Positions 25,280-34,458 of a stretch of 62,719 nt of DNA are shown here, piece after piece; position 1 is the stretch's first letter; each line of letters starts with the position of its first letter. Location of the stretch: NCBI GenBank assembly GCA_009694195.1, contig SHVQ01000013.1:1-62719 (forward strand), read 5' to 3'. The position numbers and the translations under genes were made by a program. The notes under the pieces were generated by a model. That model made no database searches. It was given only the letters and a program-made list of their open reading frames with translations, and had not been told where the DNA came from. The stretch is from Rhodospirillales bacterium. Lineage in GTDB: Bacteria > Pseudomonadota > Alphaproteobacteria > Rhodospirillales > SHVQ01.

Positions 25280-26659
25280 CTAAAGGTCGCCCTCCGCCTT
25301 CAGCATATGAATGGCGGCGCGCATGGCCTCGGCGGTCCGGGCAACATCGTCGTCCGAATGGACCGAGGACGTGAGCCCGCCCGGCCGCGTGGAAAGGTCG
25401 GCGCCGTTCACCAGGAGCGCCAGGGCAAGCTTCCCCATCACCGGGTCGGCCGCGCCGGCCCAAAGCTTTTCTCCCGCGATCGATTCGGCGTCGAACGCGA
25501 GGGGGTCGAGAGCGATCCGCGACGGATTGGTGAAGACGAAGAAGCTCGAGAACGAGCCGTAACACGCCCACGGCACGCTCTCCTCGTGGAAGAGCGTGTT
25601 GAGGGATTTCCGGATTTTTGCGGTCTGCGCGTTCGCGCGATCGCAGACATCGGTCGAGCCGATGATCTCGAGCGCGGCGACGCCGGCCGCGGCCGAGAGC
25701 GGGTTGGCGTTGAACGTCCCTTGGTGGCCGACCTTCTCTTTTTTCTTCGCCGCCATCTCGTCGAAATCGAGCTGGTCCATGACGTCCTTCCGGCCGCAGA
25801 CGGCGCCGCCGGGAAGACCGCCCGCGAGAATCTTGGCGAGCGTCGTCAGGTCCGGCTTGATGCCGTAGACGGCCTGGGCGCCGCCCGGCGAAACACGGAA
25901 GCCCGTCACCACTTCGTCGAAGATAACCAATGCTTTCTTTGCCCGCGCGAGCCGCACCAGCTCCTCGACGAAGCTCTTTTTCGCCGGCACGAAGCCCGCC
26001 CACACGCCCGTCGGCTCCAGAATGACGGCCGCGATGTCGTCCTGGGATTCGAACAGGCGTCGCGCGCCGTCCACGTCGTTCACGTCGGCGAGGATGATGT
26101 TCTCGGCCACGCGGTCGAGCACGCCCGGCGTCGGCGTCCCGTCCGTGTGGCTGCGGACCCCGAACGACACGTGGTCGTGCCAGCCGTGGAAGTGGCGCCG
26201 GAGGCGGACGATCTTCGGCTTGCCGGTGAACGCGCGGGCGAGACGAAAGGCGAGCATCGTCGCTTCCGTGCCGGTTCCCACGAAGCGCACCTTCTCGGCC
26301 GACGGCACGAGCTTCTTCACCAGCTCGCCCCAGCGGATTTCGATCTCGTGGTTGGCACCGTAGTGAGTGCCGCGATCGAGCTGGCGGTGGATCGCTTCGG
26401 TCACGGTCGGGTGACCGTGGCCGAGGATGAGGGCGCCGTGGCCGCCGATGTAGTCCACGTACTCGTTGCCGTCGACGTCCCACTTGCGGGAGCCCCGGGC
26501 CTTGTTGACGTAGATGAGATAGGGGAGGAGGCGGCGCGCATCGTGGGTGATGCCGCTCGGGAACACGGGCGCGGCCTCGCCCGCGAGCTTGGCCGAGCCC
26601 CTGGTCTTCTCCCGGTAGGCGGCGACGATCTTCGAGTTCGTCAGCGTCGAATCGGGCAT
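25280..26659 (-). CDS. Class III aminotransferase, glutamate-1-semialdehyde aminomutase-like
   Basis: The 459-residue fold-type I PLP enzyme contains GHGALILGHGHPTV, GTEATMLAFRLARAFTG, RRHFHGWHDHV, LVIFDEVVTGFR (PLP-pyridine Asp) and the Schiff-base lysine in TTLAKILAGGLPGG, followed by HQGTFNANPLSAAAG. It is longer than HemL (about 430) and sits among catabolic genes, so an amino-mutase or transaminase acting on another compound is likelier than tetrapyrrole synthesis. It follows the M24 gene with a 34-bp gap and shares its strand, suggesting an operon. Confidence 0.87.
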   Translation of the reverse strand: MPDSTLTNSKIVAAYREKTRGSAKLAGEAAPVFPSGITHDARRLLPYLIYVNKARGSRKWDVDGNEYVDYIGGHGALILGHGHPTVTEAIHRQLDRGTHYGANHEIEIRWGELVKKLVPSAEKVRFVGTGTEATMLAFRLARAFTGKPKIVRLRRHFHGWHDHVSFGVRSHTDGTPTPGVLDRVAENIILADVNDVDGARRLFESQDDIAAVILEPTGVWAGFVPAKKSFVEELVRLARAKKALVIFDEVVTGFRVSPGGAQAVYGIKPDLTTLAKILAGGLPGGAVCGRKDVMDQLDFDEMAAKKKEKVGHQGTFNANPLSAAAGVAALEIIGSTDVCDRANAQTAKIRKSLNTLFHEESVPWACYGSFSSFFVFTNPSRIALDPLAFDAESIAGEKLWAGAADPVMGKLALALLVNGADLSTRPGGLTSSVHSDDDVARTAEAMRAAIHMLKAEGDL

Positions 26660-26693
26660 CGCATCCTCCTCCCTTTCCCTCTCCGCAAGCGAT

Positions 26694-27938
26694 CTAGCGG
26701 ACGATCGGGAGCTCCGGCGGCGCCCGCCGGGTGAGCAGCTTGGCCCCGTCCTCGGTCACCACGAGGTTTTCCTCGGTGACGAGCACGCGGGCCTCCGGCC
26801 CCTTCGGGCCCGCGACCGTATAAGCCATGCTGGGCTCGATGGTGATGGTCATGCCCGGCACCAGCACGGTCTTGTCGTCCGGATGCACGGAGGGCGGCTC
26901 GCACATGTGGAGGCCGACGCCGTGACCCATGCGGCCGAGCTTGGTCGGCTGCACCTTGCCGCCGCCGGGCGCGTTCTCGGACGCGTACTGATCGTGCTGG
27001 GCCCGCCAAACGTCGGCCATCGTAATGCCCGGCCGCACTACCTTGATCCCCGCTTCCGCCGCCCGCCAGGTGAATTCGTAGGCCTTGCGGATGGCGTCCG
27101 GGATATTGCCGAGACCCCATTGACGGTTGAAATCGCAGAAGTAGCCGTCGAACGTGCTGCCGGTGTCGATGGTGAAGAGGTCGCCGCGCTTGAGCACCCG
27201 GGCGGAGGGCGCGAGATTGACGCACGGATAGCCGCCCGGGCCCGACTGCGCCGTCACGTAAGGCGACGAATCGGCGCCGCGCTTGATCAAGTCCTGGCGG
27301 AGCTTGTCGGTCGCGGCACGTTCGGTCGCGCCGATGTCGATCTTCGTCGCAAACGCGTCGAAGGCGGCCGACGCGATCTGCCCGATCCGGTCCATGCGCG
27401 CGATCTCGGCCTCCGATTTCACCAGCCGGAGCTTCCGCATGAGGCCGTCGCCATCGGCGATTTCCACCGGCGCCAGCATCTCCTTCAACCGAAGAAAGTC
27501 GCCGATCGGCATCGCCATCCGGCTTTCCGGCCCGAGCTCGGCGCCGATTCGGTTGTGCTTTCCAAGGCAGGAGCGAAGCGCGTCGGCCAGGATCGAAATT
27601 CCGTCGTCGGCCGGGCGCGGCGCGATCCAGGAGCGCACGTCCTTCACCCAGCTCGTGCGCTCGACGATGATCAGGTTCGTCGTCGGAGACACGATGATCG
27701 GGTCGCGGGTGCGCGGGATCACGCAATAGCGCGGCCGCGTGAGATTCACCCACGTCGGGCTGAAAAATCCCGTGATGTAGTAGAAGTTGGCCTCGCTGGT
27801 GACGAAGATGGCGTCGAGCTTCGCCTTGTCCATCTCCTCCTGCAGGCGCCGCACGCGCCCTTTGTATTCGTCGACCTTGAATTCCGGAATTTGCGCCTCG
27901 GTCTTTTTCGCCGGGCGCTTGGCTTTCTTGGATGGCAT
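26694..27938 (-). CDS. M24-family metallohydrolase (creatinase / ectoine-hydrolase / Xaa-Pro peptidase-like)
   Basis: The 414-residue protein has an N-terminal creatinase domain and the pita-bread domain with five metal ligands: two Asp in FTIDTGSTFDGYFCDF, His in GHGVGLHMCEPP, Glu in TITIEPSM and Glu in RVLVTEENLVVTEDG. The family covers aminopeptidase P, creatinase and ectoine hydrolase DoeA. ATG 27938 (MPSKKAKRPAKK, a basic start) is used because upstream residues are unlikely coding. Its neighbour is a class III aminotransferase, and DoeB-like deacylases occur at 48248-51424, but no doe operon is formed. Confidence 0.87.
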   Translation of the reverse strand: MPSKKAKRPAKKTEAQIPEFKVDEYKGRVRRLQEEMDKAKLDAIFVTSEANFYYITGFFSPTWVNLTRPRYCVIPRTRDPIIVSPTTNLIIVERTSWVKDVRSWIAPRPADDGISILADALRSCLGKHNRIGAELGPESRMAMPIGDFLRLKEMLAPVEIADGDGLMRKLRLVKSEAEIARMDRIGQIASAAFDAFATKIDIGATERAATDKLRQDLIKRGADSSPYVTAQSGPGGYPCVNLAPSARVLKRGDLFTIDTGSTFDGYFCDFNRQWGLGNIPDAIRKAYEFTWRAAEAGIKVVRPGITMADVWRAQHDQYASENAPGGGKVQPTKLGRMGHGVGLHMCEPPSVHPDDKTVLVPGMTITIEPSMAYTVAGPKGPEARVLVTEENLVVTEDGAKLLTRRAPPELPIVR

Positions 27939-28047
27939 CGTCGCTGGTCTCCCTAGGAACGGTTGTTGGCGTGCAGTCAGAAAATGATCATCGCGACCGA
28001 GCGGCCACGGCGTCAAGGCTTAGAGCGGGATCAAATCCGATTGAAAC

Positions 28048-28182
28048 GCCCCCTCACCCAGCTTCGGTTAAGGCGCGGCTGACGCCGCGCCAACCCCAAG
28101 GGGGACATTTGCGGGGGATTCCCCGCAGACCCTGAGCAACCCTCTCCCCCCGAATTCGGGGGGAGAGGGGAGGGTGAGGGGG
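28048..28182. repeat. Intergenic palindromic repeat, copy 2 (inverted, longer)
   Basis: It starts CCCTCACCCAGCTTCGG, has a GGCGCGGC … GCCGCGCC hairpin, an extra GCGGGGGATTCCCCGC palindrome, then CTCTCCCCCCGAATTCGGGG with its inverted partner GGGGGGAGAG, and ends AGGGTGAGGG. Modules match copy 1 (12861-12953) in reverse orientation, with about 40 bp more in the middle. Non-coding. Confidence 0.8.
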
Positions 28183-28207
28183 CAATTCCATTAGTCTTCA
28201 TCTCGTT

Positions 28208-29728
28208 CTAGAAGCGGCCGACGTAGCGATGGATGCCCACGTCCTGCTCCCAGGCTTTGGCGTGCGCCTTGAAGAGGTGGGGAAGGAGGCGCGCGTTGCG
28301 GCCGCGCACGGTCGCGAACTCATCCTGGAGCGCCGGCATGAAGGCGCGCACTTCTTCATAGAGCGCGCTTTCGTCGACGGTCGCAACCCTGCGGTCGTGC
28401 AGCACGATGCGGCCATCGATGATCACGGTCTCGACGCCGCGGCCCGATTCGCCGTAGACCAGCTGACGGGTCGCGCTGTTGAAGGGCATGAAAACGGGAT
28501 CGTCGAGGTTGACGATCACGAGATCGGCCTTCATCCCGACGCGGATCGTGCCGATTTGATCGGCCATGCCAACCGCGCGGGCGCCGCCTTCCGTTGCGTA
28601 GCGGAATGCTTGCTCCGCCCCCTGCCACTCCGGCTTCGGCGTGGGGTCGCTCACGCCCGCCAGCATGCAGTAGGCCTTCATCGCCTGAAACATGCTTTGC
28701 ACGTCGCTGCAGCCGCAATTGTCGCAGCCGAGCGCGATCCGCACGCCCGCCTGACGGAGCTCCAGCATGGCCGGGACGCCGCTCTTCAGCTTCATGTTGC
28801 TGTTGGGGTTGAGGACGGCGCCGGCGCCGGCTTCGCCGAGGCGCTTCATCTCGTCCGGCTTCAGCCAGATGGAGTGGGCGCAGTTGAGCTGCGGCCCGAG
28901 CAGTCCCGTTTTCTCCAAGAGCGTCACAAGCGAGCCGCCGTATTCCTTGTAGCGAAGCCGCGCCTGCACGGCCTGCGCCTTCGTTTCGTAGAGATGCGTG
29001 AAGACGGGGAGCCCGGTGCGGCGCCCGAGGTCGGCCATCATGCCCAGGAACTCGGGCGAGCAGCGCTGCGGACCAGACGGCCCCAGCGCCCAGCCGACGC
29101 GCGGCCTCGAGTTTTGCAGGCGGTTCAACTGGCGCTCGACGAAGTCGACGAGCTTCCTGGGGTCCGAAGCGCTGCCGGCGATCGGCGCCAGCAAGTCCGC
29201 CGGCACCAACTCGCGCCAATAGGGAATCGTGTCGGCCGCCGCGAGGTCGGAAACCTGGATCGCGAACACGACGCGCAAGCCCGACTCGTCATAGGCGTCG
29301 AGCACGGTCTCCAGGTACTCGTCCGTGTCCGGATAGAGATAATGCATGTCCTGCACGGTGGTGATCCCCGTGCGGATGCATTCGAGCGCGCCGATGAGCG
29401 TGCGCGCGCGGACCTGCGCGAGCGTGAAGGGCTTGTAGTTCTGCGGGCGCGAATAGAGGCCCCAGATCTCGAGCGGAAGCTCTTCGGTCGTGCCCTTGGT
29501 GAGCAGGTCGTGGGAGTGATAGTGCGCATTGATCATGCCCGGGTACACGAGCTTGTTCCTGGCATCGATGGCGACGGCGCCCTCAGCCTCCTTACTCAGA
29601 TCGGGCGCGATGCGCGCGATCTTCGCTCCTTCGATCAGGATGTCGGACACGGCCGGCTGATGGGGATCGGCGCCCTCCGAGAGGACGCGCCCGCCCAGCA
29701 CGAGGATGCGGCTGGTCGGTTCCGGCAT
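28208..29728 (-). CDS. Amidohydrolase, AtzA/TrzN/SsnA-type (chlorohydrolase/deaminase family)
   Basis: The 506-residue cytoplasmic enzyme has the family barrel with metal-binding YPGMINAHYHSHDLL (HxH), FTHLYETKAQ, NCAHSIWL and the metal Asp in IALGCDNCGCSD, then NPNSNMKLKSGV. The group deaminates or dechlorinates s-triazines, purines and other heterocycles. HYH in place of the usual HTH is a small deviation. It is the last gene of a minus-strand unit following two Ldh-type dehydrogenases, with a 15-bp gap. Confidence 0.86.
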   Translation of the reverse strand: MPEPTSRILVLGGRVLSEGADPHQPAVSDILIEGAKIARIAPDLSKEAEGAVAIDARNKLVYPGMINAHYHSHDLLTKGTTEELPLEIWGLYSRPQNYKPFTLAQVRARTLIGALECIRTGITTVQDMHYLYPDTDEYLETVLDAYDESGLRVVFAIQVSDLAAADTIPYWRELVPADLLAPIAGSASDPRKLVDFVERQLNRLQNSRPRVGWALGPSGPQRCSPEFLGMMADLGRRTGLPVFTHLYETKAQAVQARLRYKEYGGSLVTLLEKTGLLGPQLNCAHSIWLKPDEMKRLGEAGAGAVLNPNSNMKLKSGVPAMLELRQAGVRIALGCDNCGCSDVQSMFQAMKAYCMLAGVSDPTPKPEWQGAEQAFRYATEGGARAVGMADQIGTIRVGMKADLVIVNLDDPVFMPFNSATRQLVYGESGRGVETVIIDGRIVLHDRRVATVDESALYEEVRAFMPALQDEFATVRGRNARLLPHLFKAHAKAWEQDVGIHRYVGRF

Positions 29729-29743
29729 ACGTTTTGCTCCTTC

Positions 29744-30811
29744 TTACGCGGGCATGGCGACGCCGAGGCCGGCGGCGAACTTGGCCGTCCGCTGCCACAC
29801 GGCTTCGTAGACTTGCACCCGGCCCTCCCGGACGCTGCGCTCGCGTTCGGCGAACGGGCGCTCACCCGGGATGCGGATCGCGGACGTGCGGGGCACGGGC
29901 TTCGAAGCCTTGATCTCCCGCAGGTACCGGCTGGCGGCTTTTTGGAAGGTCGCGGCGTCGCCGAACGCCGCCAGGTTGACGGCGATGAAGAAGTGGCCCT
30001 TGCGGCCGGCTTCGCCCGGCTCGTGGGAAAGCCATCCCTTGAGCCCCGGCCCGGTCGTGCAACCCGTGAGGATGCCCGAGAAGATGCCAACCATGAGGCC
30101 GATGCCGAAACCCTTGTGGCCGCCGAAGTTGCCGATCGCTCCCTGGGTTGCCACCACCACGGGATCGCGGGTAGGCAGTCCGTCCGGCAAGACGCCGATG
30201 CCGTCCGGGATTTGCTCCCCGTGGTACATCGCGTGGCGGACGAGGGATGCCGACCAGGCGCTCGTCGCCATGTCCAGGAGAAACGGCTGGCCGTCCGCGG
30301 TCGGGACGGCGATGGCGAACGGATTGGTTCCCATCACCCGGCCGGTGCCGCCGAAGGCATGGACCTTCGGGGGCGAATCGGAGAACACTAAACCCACGAG
30401 CCCGCGCCGGGCGATCCGCTCGGCGTAAAACCCGATCATGAAGATGTCGCCGGCGCCGGAAACGCCGACCGCCGCGGCGCCCGAGCGGGTCGCCTTCTCG
30501 ACGGCCACGTCGCAGGCGAGGACGCCCGCCACTTGGCCCGGGCCGCGGCCGCCGTCGATCAGCGCGGACGAGTCCCGCTCCATCGCGATCCGCGGCCGGC
30601 CCTTCGGATCGATCCGCCCGAGCTTCAGGTCTTCGAGCATGGTGTACATGTGGTCGAGACCTTGCTGCGGGATGCCGCGGATGTCGGCTTCGAGAAACGC
30701 GTCCGCCGCGATCGCCGCCGAATCCGCAGGACAACCCGAGGCCCGGAGCAGGCGTTCCATGAGGTCGCGCAGGACCGGAATTTCGACCGTGCGGGTCGGC
30801 CGCGTGGACAT
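29744..30811 (-). CDS. Ldh-family (malate/L-lactate/ureidoglycolate-type) NAD(P) dehydrogenase
   Basis: The 355-residue protein belongs to the LDH2/MDH2 family with its atypical NAD(P) fold. Signatures are FLEADIRGIPQQGLDHMYTM, GGRGPGQVAG, RVMGTNPFAIAVPT, LLDMATSAWS and GGHKGFGIGLMVGI. The canonical active-site H in RGxxSHG is replaced here (RGIPQQGLDHM), as in its neighbour. Family members include ureidoglycolate dehydrogenase, sulfolactate dehydrogenase and delta1-piperideine-2-carboxylate reductase. A close paralog (30834-31901) sits 22 bp upstream. Confidence 0.87.
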   Translation of the reverse strand: MSTRPTRTVEIPVLRDLMERLLRASGCPADSAAIAADAFLEADIRGIPQQGLDHMYTMLEDLKLGRIDPKGRPRIAMERDSSALIDGGRGPGQVAGVLACDVAVEKATRSGAAAVGVSGAGDIFMIGFYAERIARRGLVGLVFSDSPPKVHAFGGTGRVMGTNPFAIAVPTADGQPFLLDMATSAWSASLVRHAMYHGEQIPDGIGVLPDGLPTRDPVVVATQGAIGNFGGHKGFGIGLMVGIFSGILTGCTTGPGLKGWLSHEPGEAGRKGHFFIAVNLAAFGDAATFQKAASRYLREIKASKPVPRTSAIRIPGERPFAERERSVREGRVQVYEAVWQRTAKFAAGLGVAMPA

Positions 30812-30833
30812 TCTCGGCTCCTCTTCTCTGATG

Positions 30834-31901
30834 CTATTGCGGCATCGGGACGCCGAGATCGGCGGCCAGCACCGCGGTGTTCCGCCACGTCGCTTCGAGG
30901 ACGGACACCTCGCCGCTTTCGATCTGGCGCTTCCGCACGGAGAGGGAGTGCTCGCCCGGAATGCGGATCGCGGAAACGCCGGGGGCCTTCCGCGAAGCCT
31001 TGATCGTGGAGAGATGATCGTTGGCCCGGCGTCGGAACGCGTCGGCGTCGCCGAAGGCGCCCGGGTCGATCGCGACGATGAAATGGCCTTTGGCGCCGAC
31101 CTCGCCCGTCGTCGTGTGGTGCCAGGGGATCAACGCCTTGCCCGTCGCGCAGCCGGGAAGCAGGCCGGAGAGGAAACCCACGAACAGCGAGAGGCCGAAG
31201 CCCTTCGGCCCGCCCAAGGGCCCGATGGAGCCGCCGGCCCGAATCTCGGTCGCGACGATCGTTGGCTGGCCGTTCTTGTCCATGCCGAAGGCGTCCGGGA
31301 CGTTCTCATTGTGGTAGGCCGCATGGCGGACGCGCGACATCGAGAGCGCGCTCGTCGACATTTCGAACAGGAACGGATGCGTGCCCGCCGTCGGCACGCT
31401 GAACGCGATGGGATTGGTCCCCATCACGCGCTCGGCGCCGCCGTGGGGATGCACGGTCGGCGTCGCATCCGAGAACACGATCCCGATGCAGCCCGCGCGC
31501 GCGATGCGGTCGGCGTAGATCCCGACTGCGTAAATGTCGCTCGAATTGCGGATCGCGGCGAGAACGGCGCCCGCTTTCTTTGCTTTGGCGCACGCGCGGT
31601 CGCAGGCTAAGAAGCCGGCAACGTGTCCCGGGCCACGGTGGCCGTCGATCAGGATATAAGCGTCGCCTTCCTTCACCACTTCGGGCTTGCCGTTGCCCTT
31701 GATCTTGCCGTTGCGAAGCCCGCGGATGAGGTCGGGCATGTGATCGAGGCCCTGGAAATTGATTCCCCTGAGGTCGGCTTCGAGAAAAACTTCGGCCGCC
31801 GTTTCGGCGTTGCTGCGCTCGCACCCCGCCGCCACGAACATGCGGATCATGAGGTCGCGTAGGTCCTCGATCTTGACGTTGCGTGTCGGACGATTGGCCA
31901 T
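30834..31901 (-). CDS. Ldh-family (malate/L-lactate/ureidoglycolate-type) NAD(P) dehydrogenase
   Basis: The 355-residue paralog of the previous gene shares FLEADLRGINFQGLDHM, GHRGPGHVAG, RVMGTNPIAFSVPTAG, LFEMSTSALSMS and GGPKGFGLSLFVGFLSG. ATG 31901 (MANRPTRNVKIEDLRDLM) is chosen; the longer frame upstream runs into the divergent amidohydrolase leader. It heads the minus-strand unit and is divergently arranged with the gene at 32002, about 100 bp away, so a shared promoter region is probable. Confidence 0.87.
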   Translation of the reverse strand: MANRPTRNVKIEDLRDLMIRMFVAAGCERSNAETAAEVFLEADLRGINFQGLDHMPDLIRGLRNGKIKGNGKPEVVKEGDAYILIDGHRGPGHVAGFLACDRACAKAKKAGAVLAAIRNSSDIYAVGIYADRIARAGCIGIVFSDATPTVHPHGGAERVMGTNPIAFSVPTAGTHPFLFEMSTSALSMSRVRHAAYHNENVPDAFGMDKNGQPTIVATEIRAGGSIGPLGGPKGFGLSLFVGFLSGLLPGCATGKALIPWHHTTTGEVGAKGHFIVAIDPGAFGDADAFRRRANDHLSTIKASRKAPGVSAIRIPGEHSLSVRKRQIESGEVSVLEATWRNTAVLAADLGVPMPQ

Positions 31902-32001
31902 GACGCTCCTCCCCAAGTGGATGCGATTATAGCTTGCGTCCGGAGCGCTGTGCGAATTGAATCCCCCATCGGACGCAAGCAAGAGCATGGGAGGAATTGC
32001 G

Positions 32002-33486
32002 ATGAAGAACGGCGGGACGGTCGTCATCCGGGGCGGGCGCGTGGTCGATGCGAAAGCGCGCCGCGCCGATGCCCTCGACATTCTCATCGTCGATGACACC
32101 ATTCGCGAGGTCGGCCGGCCGGGAATGGCGGCGCCCGACGGCGCCCGCGTCGTCGATGCCAAAAATCGTGCGCTCATCCCCGGCCTCATCAACGCGCACA
32201 CGCACTCCCACAGCGCGCTCGCGAAAGCGATCGACGACCGCTGGACATTGGAGTTGTTGTTGCATGCGGGCCCGTGGATCACCGGCAACCGTTCGCTCGA
32301 GGAAAAGCATCTTTCGACCAAGATCGCGGCCGTCGAGATGGTGCTCAAGGGCTGCACGGCCTGCTACGACTTGATCGCCGAGGTTCCCGTTCATACGGCC
32401 GACGGTCTCCGCGCGTCCGGCCAGGCCTACGCCGACGTCGGCATGCGCGCGCTCATCGCGCCGATGATGGCCGACATCACGTTTTACCAAGCGGTCCCCG
32501 GGCTGATGGATGCGCTGCCCCCCGCCGACCGCAAGCGGGCCGAGGCGATCCGACTCAATCCCTACAAAGTTCCGCTCGACGTCTGCCGCCAGGTGCTGCG
32601 GGACTGGCCGTTCGACCGCGAGCAGATCGCGCTCGCCCTCGCGCCGACCATTCCCCTCCTCTGCACGGATGAGTTCCTCACGGCGGCGCGCGATCTCGCC
32701 CGCGAGCACGACATCGGCTTCCACACGCACATGGCGGAGTCGCGCGTGTGGGCGCACGGGGGGGTGCGGAAATACAACGAGTCGCTGACCGCCCACTTCG
32801 ACCGGCTCGGCATTCTCGGGCCCAAGTTCACGGCGGCGCACGCCGTCTGGCTCAACCGCGACGACATCCGCCGGATGGGCGACAAGGGCGCCAACGTCGC
32901 CCACAACCCCGGCAGCAACCTCCGGCTCGGCTCCGGCATCGCCGACGTCCGCACCATGATCGAGTCGGGCGTCAATGTCGGGATCGGCACCGATTCGGCG
33001 ACGTGCGGCGACCACTTGAGCATGGTCGAGTCCATGCGCCTTGCGTCCTTCGTCTCGCGGGTTCGCGATCGCGATTTCCAGGACTGGATCGGGACCGACG
33101 AGGCGCTCACCATGGCGACCGAAGGCAGCGCCAAGGCGCTCGGGTTCGAAGGCCGGATCGGCCGCATCGCCGCCGGATTCAAGGCCGATATCGTGTTCCT
33201 GGACTTGAACGATATTTCGTTCGTGCCGCTCAACAACATCGTCCATCAGCTCGTCCACTGCGCGGATTCGAAGGCGATCGACAAGGTGATGATCGGCGGC
33301 CGCATGGTGGTCGAGGGCGGACGGGTGACGACCGTCGATTACGACGCCCTCGTGCGCGATGTGGAGAAGGCACGGGCGGGATTCTTGAGCCGCACGCTCG
33401 AGCACCGCGAATGGGCGACGAAGCTCGAGGGCGTCGTCGGCACCTACTGCTCCGGCTTCGGGCGCGAGTACAAACACAGTCACTGA
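32002..33486 (+). CDS. Amidohydrolase, AtzA/TrzN-type (chlorohydrolase/deaminase family)
   Basis: The 494-residue enzyme has IPGLINAHTHSHSALAK (metal HxH), FHTHMAESRVWAHGG, AAHAVWLNRDDI, VAHNPGSNLRLGSGIADV and the metal Asp in VGIGTDSATCGDH. GGGAGGAAT precedes ATG 32002. It is similar in kind to the 28208 enzyme but has normal HTH geometry. It opens a plus-strand unit with the epimerase (14 bp later) and the GMC oxidoreductase. Confidence 0.87.
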   Translation: MKNGGTVVIRGGRVVDAKARRADALDILIVDDTIREVGRPGMAAPDGARVVDAKNRALIPGLINAHTHSHSALAKAIDDRWTLELLLHAGPWITGNRSLEEKHLSTKIAAVEMVLKGCTACYDLIAEVPVHTADGLRASGQAYADVGMRALIAPMMADITFYQAVPGLMDALPPADRKRAEAIRLNPYKVPLDVCRQVLRDWPFDREQIALALAPTIPLLCTDEFLTAARDLAREHDIGFHTHMAESRVWAHGGVRKYNESLTAHFDRLGILGPKFTAAHAVWLNRDDIRRMGDKGANVAHNPGSNLRLGSGIADVRTMIESGVNVGIGTDSATCGDHLSMVESMRLASFVSRVRDRDFQDWIGTDEALTMATEGSAKALGFEGRIGRIAAGFKADIVFLDLNDISFVPLNNIVHQLVHCADSKAIDKVMIGGRMVVEGGRVTTVDYDALVRDVEKARAGFLSRTLEHREWATKLEGVVGTYCSGFGREYKHSH

Positions 33487-33499
33487 GCGGCGGACCCTC

Positions 33500-34432
33500 A
33501 TGCAGTTCGAGAAGGTCATCGTCACCGGCGGCAGCGGCCGCCTCGGACGCTACGTGGCGGACGCCTTGCAAGGCCGCGCGCGGGTGACGACGCTCGACAT
33601 CGCGCCCGCGCGGTCCAGCCTGCCGCACATCACCCTCGACATCCTCGACCTCCCGGGGCTCGCCAAAGCCTTTGCCGGGGTCGACGCCGTCATCCACGTG
33701 GGCGCGCTCGACGGTCACTTGGAGGCCACGCCCGAGGACTTCATGAGGGTGAACGCGCTCGGCACCTGGAACGTGCTGCACGCGGCCTTCGAGGCGGGCG
33801 TACACAAGGTCGTCGTGGCCTCAAGCAATTCGTCGACCGGGATCAATGCGACGAACCGCCACCGCCCGCCGCTCTATCTTCCGATGGATGAGGACCATCC
33901 CGTCTGGCCGACCCACGCCTACGGGCTCAGCAAGTTGATCAACGAGGTCGCGGCCGAGAGCTTCGGCAACCGCGGCGGCACGATGAAGGTCGCCTGCGTG
34001 CGGCCGACGTTCATCATGTTCCCGGAGCTCGTGCCGTTCATCGCGAAGCGCGTGCTCGACCCCGACAACCCGGATCTCCTCAAAGAGACCCACCCCGATC
34101 CCGCGGTCGCCGCCGCGCTGCACGAGCCGCTCACGCTTCCGCGCTGTTACGTCGAGCCCAAGGATCTCGCCGATCTCTTCCGGCTCGCGCTCGAACACGA
34201 CGGCCCGTCGTATGAGCTTTTTTACGGGAGCGCCGGCGATTCCTTCGACCCGACGCCGACGCTCATGTATGTCGCCCGCGTCTACGGCCGCATCCCCGAG
34301 GTCCGCAAGCCCCAGGTCTACGAAAAGAACGCCCACGCCAGCGTCATCGATTGCTCGCGCGCCCGCGAGACCCTCGGCTGGGAGCCGACAAGCGACTGGG
34401 CGAAGATGTCCGAGATGAAACGGGCAACGTAG
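33500..34432 (+). CDS. NAD-dependent epimerase/dehydratase-family protein (extended SDR)
   Basis: The 310-residue protein has the Rossmann loop VTGGSGRLGRYV, DILDLPGLAKAFAGVDAVIHVGAL and the catalytic YGLSK (Y-x-x-x-K) in PTHAYGLSKLINE, preceded by the SSNSS serines. It uses NAD(P) to modify sugars or related compounds such as uronates. Its substrate is unknown; the flanking amidohydrolase and GMC oxidoreductase suggest catabolism of a modified sugar or hydroxy compound. Confidence 0.87.
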   Translation: MQFEKVIVTGGSGRLGRYVADALQGRARVTTLDIAPARSSLPHITLDILDLPGLAKAFAGVDAVIHVGALDGHLEATPEDFMRVNALGTWNVLHAAFEAGVHKVVVASSNSSTGINATNRHRPPLYLPMDEDHPVWPTHAYGLSKLINEVAAESFGNRGGTMKVACVRPTFIMFPELVPFIAKRVLDPDNPDLLKETHPDPAVAAALHEPLTLPRCYVEPKDLADLFRLALEHDGPSYELFYGSAGDSFDPTPTLMYVARVYGRIPEVRKPQVYEKNAHASVIDCSRARETLGWEPTSDWAKMSEMKRAT

Positions 34433-34458
34433 ACGTTGGCGGGCCGCAGGAGCTTCCG

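Noticed and set aside
32070..33525. A long minus-strand frame opposite the 32002 amidohydrolase
   Set aside because: It is the antisense of a gene with clear metal motifs; composition is His/Arg/Asp-rich as expected for a shadow.
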